Positions 1-8,155 of a DNA stretch of 12,500 nucleotides are shown here, in pieces. The notes below the pieces were generated by a model. It worked only from the letters and a program-made list of their open reading frames with translations, made no database searches and had not been told where the DNA came from. This DNA comes from Chrysomallon squamiferum (taxonomy: Eukaryota > Mollusca > Gastropoda > Neomphalida > Peltospiridae), in NCBI GenBank assembly GCA_012295275.1, contig CM022678.1:15605545-15618044 (forward strand), given 5' to 3'. Made by a program: the position numbers and the translations under genes. Position 1 is the first letter of the stretch, and every line of letters starts with the position of its first letter.

Positions 1-152
1 TATGTGTGTTTGTGTGTGTATTTATGTATATGTATGTGTGTCTGTGTGTGTGTATATATATATATATGTAAGAGTTGTTTTATATATATATATTTGTGTG
101 TGTATATGTTTGTGTGTGTGTATGTATGTGTGTGTACATATCTGTGTGTATG
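1..152. repeat. TG/TA-rich microsatellite
   Basis: Alternating tgtgtg and tatata runs, interrupted near 70-80 (aagagttgttt). Open frames here are Cys/Val/Tyr-rich repeat translations, not genes. Confidence 0.9.
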
Positions 153-261
153 TGAAACAACAATTTATTTATTATTTTTAAAATGGAAGCCTTTTTCAAA
201 ATAGTATTTTAATATCCAAGCCAGCAATTAAACACTGAAGAAGTAACTGTGAATAGTATAT

Positions 262-897
262 CCGTGTGTGTGTGTGTGTATGTGTATATATATCCGTGTG
301 TGTGTGTGTGTGTATATATCCGTGTGTGTGTGTATGTATGTGTATATATATCCGTGTGTGTGTGTGTGTATGTGTATATATATCCGTGTGTGTGTGTGTG
401 TTTCTGAGTGTGTGTGTGTATGTATGTGTATATATATCCGTGTGTGTGTGTGTTTCTGAGTGTGTGTGTGTATGTATGTGTATATATATCCGTGTGTGTG
501 TGTGTTTCTGAGTGTGTGTGTGTATGTATGTGTATATATATATCCGTGTGTGTGTGTGTTTCTGAGTGTGTGTGTGTATGTATGTGTATATATATCCGTG
601 TGTGTGTGTGTGTATATATATCCGTGTGTGATGATGTGTATATATATCCGTGTCTGTTTGTGTGTAAGTGACTGTGTGTGTGTGTATGTATGTGTATATA
701 TATCCGTGTGTGTGTGTGTTTCTGTGTGTGTGTGTATGTATGTGTATATATATCCTTGTGTGTGTATGTGTATATATATCTGTGTGTGTGTATGTATGTG
801 TATATATATCCGTGTGTGTGTGTGTGAAGTGTGTGTGTGTGTATGTGTATATATATTATGTTTCTGAATTGTATATATATCCGTGTGTGTGTGTGTG
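262..897. repeat. Complex TG/TA minisatellite with ~52 bp higher-order unit
   Basis: Repeated blocks of (tg)n, tatgtatg, tatatatatcc and (gt)n. The marker tttctgag recurs at 401, 453, 505 and 559, giving a period of 52-54 bases in the middle of the array. Flanking blocks lack the marker and have shorter periods. Long open frames in all phases are low-complexity artefacts. Confidence 0.93.
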
Positions 898-984
898 ACA
901 GGAAAATATCATTTTATATATAATATAGTGTGTGTGTGTTTATGGTGTTTATTATTAAATTAAATATTGCATATGTGTATATAT
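897..984 (+). repeat. Diverged direct repeat, copy 1
   Basis: It runs from gacaggaaaatatcatttt through attaaattaaatattgcat to tgtgtatatat. A second copy lies at about 1305-1388. This copy carries an inserted tg/ta tract in its middle. Confidence 0.8.
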
Positions 985-1058
985 GTGTGTGTGTGTTGTA
1001 TGTGTATATATATCCGTGTGTGTGTGTGTTTCTGAGTGTGTGTGTGCAGTGTGTGTGT
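984..1058. repeat. TG/TA minisatellite, detached segment
   Basis: The same tatatatatccgtgtg and tttctgag unit as the large array, separated from it by the 897-984 direct repeat. This suggests that array and repeat were duplicated together. Confidence 0.8.
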
Positions 1059-1304
1059 TATAACATCAAGCAGGATCATTGTTCACACATATGATATAGA
1101 AATATGTGAAATTGAGCTGAGAGAGGAAACAGTTAAGTGATAGAGGATGAAATGATCGTCTCTGTTATAAGTGTAAGTGACTGTCAGAGGAAGGGCAGTA
1201 TTACTCAGTGGACATCACTCACACAGTGGTGTATGTTATAAACACTAAATAAATATAACCACAGGAGAAGACTGACTGCTATATTATCTAATAATTGATT
1301 ACGC
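1059..1304. other. Unique non-coding sequence upstream of first visible exon
   Basis: Complex sequence with no open frame and no credible exon. It shares gtgtaagtgactgt (near 1170) with the minisatellite at about 662. Nothing functional is recognised. Confidence 0.6.
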
Positions 1305-1388
1305 TGACAGGAAAATATCATTTTGAAATATAGTGTCATGATTATGGTTTTATTATTAAATTAAATATTGCATATGTGTATATATATA
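1305..1388 (+). repeat. Diverged direct repeat, copy 2
   Basis: Matches the block at 897-984 over gacaggaaaatatcatttt, atatagtgt, a tatggt segment and the attaaattaaatattgcat stretch, with small indels. It runs directly into the exon-like relic at 1389. Confidence 0.8.
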
Positions 1389-1439
1389 TTATTTTTTTGA
1401 CACAAATAAAAATGTTACACACACACCACCCAAGCTACA
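1389..1439 (+). pseudogene. Decayed partial copy of exon a (Ig1 first half)
   Basis: The stretch resembles 1681-1735 of the real exon. It shares caaataaaaatgttaca (1403-1419 against 1698-1714), the preceding attattt...ttgac, and downstream an accac/aagctaca pattern. A one-base deletion and substitutions break the frame, and the cysteine codon is gone. It is followed by a (CA)n tract instead of a splice donor. It looks like a remnant of a local duplication of the exon, not a usable exon. Confidence 0.65.
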
Positions 1440-1443
1440 TTCT

Positions 1444-1467
1444 GCACACACACACACACATATATAT
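1444..1467. repeat. (CA)n(TA)n microsatellite
   Basis: A pure CA run that passes into tatata, directly after the exon relic. Confidence 0.85.
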
Positions 1468-1518
1468 TTGAAATATACACTGATTTATTACCCAAAAACC
1501 AGAAACATTATGCGTTAT

Positions 1519-1539
1519 GACACACACACACACACACAC
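1519..1539. repeat. (AC)n microsatellite
   Basis: About ten AC units, about 105 bases before the first visible exon. Confidence 0.85.
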
Positions 1540-1643
1540 TCACCATGAACATATACGTAACACAAACACAAACTCAAAGAAAGAAACTTATTTATCATCA
1601 ACTTTATGTTGTTAAATTAATGTTTGTTTTTCTTCACCTCCAG

Positions 1644-1749
1644 TTGAACCACCTAACATTATTGTGCCTAGCAAAGATGACATTATTTATGTTGACGCAA
1701 ATAAAAATGTTACAGTACCATGTGAAGCTACAGGCAGCCTTACACCTAA
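1644..1749 (+). CDS. Exon a: first half of Ig domain 1
   Basis: The exon follows a cctccag acceptor and ends before a gtgagt donor. It enters in phase 1, so one base comes from an unseen upstream exon, and leaves in phase 2. It encodes residues 1-36, starting VEPPNIIVPS and including VTVPCEATG with the first Ig cysteine (C27). The phase-1 entry at an Ig boundary is usual for this family. The next exon upstream, expected to carry the signal peptide or linker, was not found in the window. A decayed partial copy of this exon lies at about 1389-1439. Confidence 0.88.
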
Positions 1750-2187
1750 GTGAGTTTTGATATATACGTATTTATTACGTTCATACTTCATGCAGATCAT
1801 TATTATACGTTATGAGTTTTGATATATACGTATTTATTACGTTCATACTTCATGCAGATCATTATTATACGTTATGAGTTTTTATATATACGTATTTATT
1901 ACGTTTATACTTCATGCAGATCGTTATTATACGTTTTTATTACGTTTATACTTCATGCAGATCATTATTATACGTTTTTATTACGTTTATACTTCATGAA
2001 GAACATTATTCTAAAGTTGTGGAACCATTTGTGAACATCTCTCTATCTAACTATCTCTTTATCATTCCACCATTACTGTATTTAAAAACTGTTTTTCATT
2101 TACTCTTTATTTAATTAGATTTAGATTTATTTTTATTTATTTCTGCCTTAATCTATAATGCAATTATAGAAAAAATTATGATAACAG

Positions 2188-2229
<42 letters not shown>

Positions 2230-3161
2230 AGTCAGTATAGAAAAACTAAATAATATATAAGTCATACACACAAAATATAAGTTTATACACACTAACTAAA
2301 TGATATATAGGTCAATCCACATAAATAAATAATATATCTATTTCAATCAATTTGATACAGGTTCTCTTGGCTATGGAATAATGAAACAATTCGACCAGGA
2401 GGCAGTTTTATTAAATACTCGGAGAAAATAGGACAGCTGTTCATTCCTAGTTTCACTTCAAGAGAAAGTGGAGACTATGTCTGTATTGCTTGGAGTGTTA
2501 TAAATGGGAGGACAGTTAGGACAGTGTCACCTACTACAAAACTAATTCGTATGAGTAAGTTATTGCATTATATTTTAAAATTTCTCTTTAATATCTCAAG
2601 TAGCATTGTATCACTGTCATTATTAGTGTCATTATTATTATTATTATTATCATTATTATTATTACTATTACTATTATTACTACTACTATTATTATTACTA
2701 TTATTACTATTATTATTATTACTATTATTACTATCACTATTATTATTATTATTATTACTGCTACTGCTGCTACAGCTGTTACTAGCATTATTATTTTTAT
2801 TACTACTACTACTACTATTATTATTATTTTGGTTGTTGTTATTATTATTATGCTACTATTATTCTTATTACTACTACTACTACTGCTACTACTAGTACTA
2901 TTATCACTGTTATTATTATAAGTATGCTACTACTATTACTATATTATTATTTTTAATACTACTATGAGTATATTACTATTATTATTATTGTATACATGTA
3001 TACTTATTATTTCTACTACTACTGCTACCACTACAGTTATTATTTTTGTTGTTGTTGTTGTTGTCATTTACTATGCTACTATTATACCTGTTACTACTAC
3101 TACTAAATACTACTATTATTACTGTTGTTGGTATTATTACTACTACTACTATTATTCTTAT

Positions 3162-3199
<38 letters not shown>

Positions 3200-3233
3200 T
3201 ACTACTATTACTGCTACTACTACTACTACTATG

Positions 3234-3267
<34 letters not shown>

Positions 3268-3481
3268 TCTATGCTTCAGGACTCTCTGGTTTTGTTAATA
3301 AAAGTGAAACTTCTGAGACTGGACGAGAAGGCCATCCTCTTTCTGTGACGTGTGACAACCCACCCAAGAGTCAACCTCCCGGTCAGTTTCAGTGGTACTA
3401 CACCAAGAGAAGCACTGAAATACAACACCACAGCAGAATGTTCATTGACGCTGAAGGTAATAATAATAATAGTAATAATAA

Positions 3482-3512
<31 letters not shown>

Positions 3513-3645
3513 AATTATTATTATTATTATTATTATACAATTGTTTTGGTTACCATAAATAATAATTGTATTAGGATATGAAGACAGAGTGAAACTGGAT
3601 TTTTAAAAAATATTATTATCATCGTCATCATCATCATCATCATCA

Positions 3646-3695
<50 letters not shown>

Positions 3696-4697
3696 GTTAT
3701 CATCATTATTATTATTATTTTCTTTCACACAATTAAAGTGAATAATAAATCACATATTAATAACAAAGACAATTAGCTGCATTTTGTGATACACAGTCAG
3801 ATCTAGTTATATTTTTATTACCATTAAATTTTATGTTTTTATCAGTTTCATTTCGTTACTAGAAATATCAACTATAAACAGAACTGCTATTATTACTTTA
3901 TGTCTATTGCTGTTGTTATTATTATGACTATTATTATAATTATTATTATTATTGTTATCATTATTATCTTCTTCTTCTTTTATGGTTTCTTGGCTTCTTA
4001 CTATTATTTTATTTACTTAATAAAATTATTTATATATTATTATTGTTATTATTACAACTGGTATTATTACTTTGTGTCTATTGCTGTTGTTATTATTATG
4101 ACTATTATTATAATAATAATAATAATTATTATTATTATTATATTTACATAATAATTTTTGTATATTTTGTAAATTATTATTATTTAGTTATTTAATTAAT
4201 ATTTTATTTATACTTAAATATTTCTGTTACAGATTTTGATTAGGCTAGATTAAGTTTAAGTTTTACTATAAATCTGCAGGTACTTTACACTTTGCCTACA
4301 TGAAGAAAGAAGATGAAGCTGACAGTCCTTACAAATGTGCAGTGGCAAGTGGCAGACAAAATTTAATTGTTGTTAGCGGTGACAAAACGATCAAAGTGGA
4401 ATCAACTGGTAAGTACACAAAACACAAGTTCAGTATTTTTGTTCAAAGTGATGCAGAGAGTACATAAATGTTGTCTCTCTAGCTTCACAGACATCACTGA
4501 AATGTATTGATGCAGAAGGAATGTTGTTGTTTTATCACTAGATTTTAATAGTGTGATATCATTAAATGTGCTTCATCCACAATTTAAAAGAAATTTAAGA
4601 ATATTTAAATCAGATTCACAGTATCAACTGAAATGTGAAGATACTTACCAACATCTGACCAATATTTTGCTTTTCTGTATGGAGTTGGAGGTTCTGT

Positions 4698-4728
<31 letters not shown>

Positions 4729-7352
4729 CACTACACCTTCTGGTACTATTACTACTACTACTACTAATAATAATAAGACAAAGAAGAAGAAGAAGAAGAA
4801 GAAGAAGAAGAAGAAGAACAAGAAGAACAACCAAAACAACACAATAAAATTTGATATTATTTCTTTCGGAATTAAAAGTGTTTTATAATGCTCTGTAGTA
4901 GGAATATGAGAATAAAAATTATGATGATAATCTATTCTCAAAATAGGCCTGGCAATTTACGTTTTGTTTTTGTTTATTTGTTTCAGACACTCCACTGGTT
5001 CAGTTCAAACCTAAGGTTTTGTACCACACAGCCAATGCTACTGGAATTTTACGAGGAAAAATAATTTTGGAATGTTTCTTCAGTGGAAAGTAAAGAATTT
5101 TTAAATATTTTACTTAATCATATTACTAAATAATTACAGAAATATAAATTTTAAAATTAATTATTGTAGAACATTGATGAATATCTTTCATAATCATATT
5201 AATAAACATGAATATGATAGAAAAATAATTACAGATTAAAAACTGAAAAGCTAATTTCTGTAAATATTTGTAAATATAATAAATAATTATTTTAGCAAAA
5301 TATAAACATGATAGAAAACAATTATAGAATAGTAATTAATAAATTAGTTACTTTAGATAAATTATCCACATAACAGAGATTATTTATTTATTTATTATTT
5401 TCATATTTTTTAATATTTGTGATAGGTACCTGTTGAATGTTTATAGTTAAGACATTTCTGCTGTTTTCATGTGTGTTTGAGCGTGTATTTGAGATGTGTG
5501 CATGTCTGTGGGTGTGCGTGTGTGTGTGTAGGTGTGTCTCTGTCATTCTGCACGTATGAGTAGAACAAAAAATCTTTCAAATAAAGCCAGTCTTTGTGTT
5601 CATTTTTTTGTTTTTGGTTATTTCATGCTCAGTTTCAAAACAAAGAATAAATAAACAAAATAAATAAATAAATAAATAACCAATCAATCACTCAATCACT
5701 AACAAACAACTTCTGTGACAACTTATTTAAATAATTGTTTTTTTCGTCATTGCTTTTTACAGCCCAGTTCCTGGAGATTATAAGCAAAATGCTGATATCA
5801 GTTGGTCAGATCCTTCTGGTAAAATAATAAAACCTTCAGCAGACAAATATGCATGGGACGATTCACACAAACGTGTCTTGGAGATTTCTGATCTGGTGGA
5901 GGAAGATGAAGGTGTCTATAAATGTACTGGCAGGAACAGTCTGGGATTAGCCAGTGCAGATATCTTTCTCAATGTCACCTGTAAGTAAATTATAAACATC
6001 AAAAGTCTTTTGTCCATGTTTCTGATTCTTTACAGTTAAAATCTCAATATCAGTTGTAATGAATGTTAGTATCAGCAGGATAGTAGATTGTTTTATTTTA
6101 CGTTAACCCTTTGTGCGCTGAGCTTTACGTTAACCCTTTGTGCGCTGAGCTTCAGTTATGTCTTGAACCTTGTTTAGCTATAGACACATTAGAAGGTTCT
6201 TCATGCTAAATAATAATTTAACAAAACACTGTTGATATTTAAGAAGTTTTCTTTGTGAAGCTATATTAAGTTTAAGTTTAATAATAATAATAATAATAGT
6301 AATAGTAATAATAATAACTATTAATTAGTACTGTGACGTGTTTCAGCCCCGCCTATAGTGGTGGAAGGACTTCACTCACAGACTGTCACTCAGGGTAAAG
6401 ATGTTGAGTTCACCTGTGTTACACGTGCAGCATCCGGGGAGACAGAACCTCCCCCTCCGACTTGGTTCAAGAATGCAGAATATTTGTCAAATGTTGGTTG
6501 GTATCTTCACATCTCAGTTTATACTGATTTAAATATTCTTAAATTTCTTTAAACTTAAATAGTGGAAATATGTTTAAAATATTTTTATTCATTTTAACTT
6601 TCAAATTCATCCATGATTATAATAATACATAAACTGAAAACCCAGCTTACATCTCTTCAAAAAGATATAAAGCAATAATGAAATAAAAATATTTAAACAA
6701 CTGAATTTACAAATCATAGTAAATAATGACTGTATCGAAAATATTTAAATAAAAATCAAATTTTCAAAAAGTATGAATACTGTAAGATGAACTTATATGA
6801 AATATGAACAGTATTTTCAGATGTTAAAGAGTCAAAAAATTTAATTATCAGTATAGCAATATATTCATCTATGAAATGTTTACTACTTTATAATCAAGTA
6901 TAAAATATAATTTATTTCGAAAAAATTTCAATATTATAAACCTGAGTTATAAATTGAGGGTGAAAAAATCTGTTTTCTAATTAAGCATGAAATATAATTT
7001 ATTTAGTAAAGTAAATACATTTTTCTGCTTCTTTTTTCACTTGTTTTTTTATTTAGATCCTGACAAGTATGTTTTCTCAGACAACAATCGTAGACTGACA
7101 GTGAAAAATGTACAAATACTGGAAGATATTTCCTGTTTCCAGTGTCGTGTACAAAATAATGTTGGTAATATATCTGGAGATGGATGTCTCAATGTGGTCT
7201 GTAAGTTTTATTATTATTACTAATTCTTCTTTTGTTGTTGATAGTTGATAATGTTTATGTTACAGTTTGATAAATTTGTGTGAGTTTATGGTATGTATTT
7301 GTGTCTGTGTTAGTTTATGATGATTGTTTGTTAGTGAGTGCATTAGAGAGAG

Positions 7353-7428
<76 letters not shown>

Positions 7429-8124
7429 CATGTAGCTATTTAAAGTTATACATTAAAATATTGCTTTAAGATTAAATTCTGTAGGACACAAATAAAGTTA
7501 AACTATTTATATAAAAAGTAATAATTCATAAAGCACGTAAAGCAGTTTGTTATGTCACAAACACTCACACCTAAACTTTTTTTTAATTTTAATTTAAATT
7601 TTTTTTTTTTTTTTTTTGCAGTGCCTATCACCATCACAGTTAGGCCACCTGAAATCCAGGAGATAACAAAAGGTGACATCGTAGATTTAACAGTGGAAGC
7701 AACCACAGAGGATGGGGAAGAAATAAAGTATTCATGGTTTTTCAATGGCACGAAAGTGAGTGACACAAAGCCCAAGTACGTCACCTTCAACGCTGTCACT
7801 CATACAGCATACATCAACACATCGGAGCTGACTGACGAAGAATTCAAGACAATCATTGGAACGTACGTTACAAACCTCTACCACACATATGACTCTGTCA
7901 ACGTCACAACAACAGTGTTGCTGAAGGAGTTGCCAGGTTACTCTTTATTGTTTTTAACAGAGTGATGGAGAGGGTTGTTTCACATAACATGCTGTAGTCA
8001 CAGTCTGTGTCTGTTTATTTTTATTTTTCTAAATCATGCCAAAATGAGTTAGGATAAAAAAAAGTGTATTATTTGCAACTTGTAGTAGTTGATGTCATTT
8101 GTAAAGTGTGCATTATTATTATTA

Positions 8125-8155
<31 letters not shown>

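Noticed and set aside
4-898. Overlapping Cys/Val/Tyr-rich open frames of 63-135 codons
   Set aside because: They are translations of TG/TA repeats, open in several frames at once, with no complexity or splice context.
1819-2114. Two open frames reading YVYTSCRSLL repeats
   Set aside because: They follow the 62 bp tandem repeat and have no independent coding support.
2524-3234. Poly-Leu, poly-Tyr, poly-Ile and poly-Thr open frames, including a minus-strand one at 2588-2788
   Set aside because: Products of ATT/ACT triplet arrays inside an intron. The only real coding within one long frame is exon c (3280-3456).
4553-4888. Possible hidden Ig exon around the YQLKCED reading in the intron after exon d
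   Set aside because: No tryptophan at Ig spacing, no matching acceptor and donor in phase, and the frame dissolves into Thr/Asn/Lys repeats.
4240-6280. Shared word attaagtttaagttt near 4249 and 6264, both before acceptors
   Set aside because: Only about 20 bases long and AT-rich; too weak to claim a common intronic element.
7503-7799. Minus-strand open frame of 98 codons
   Set aside because: It lies opposite exon i and its poly-T tract; the + strand frame has family homology, splice sites and glycosylation sequons.
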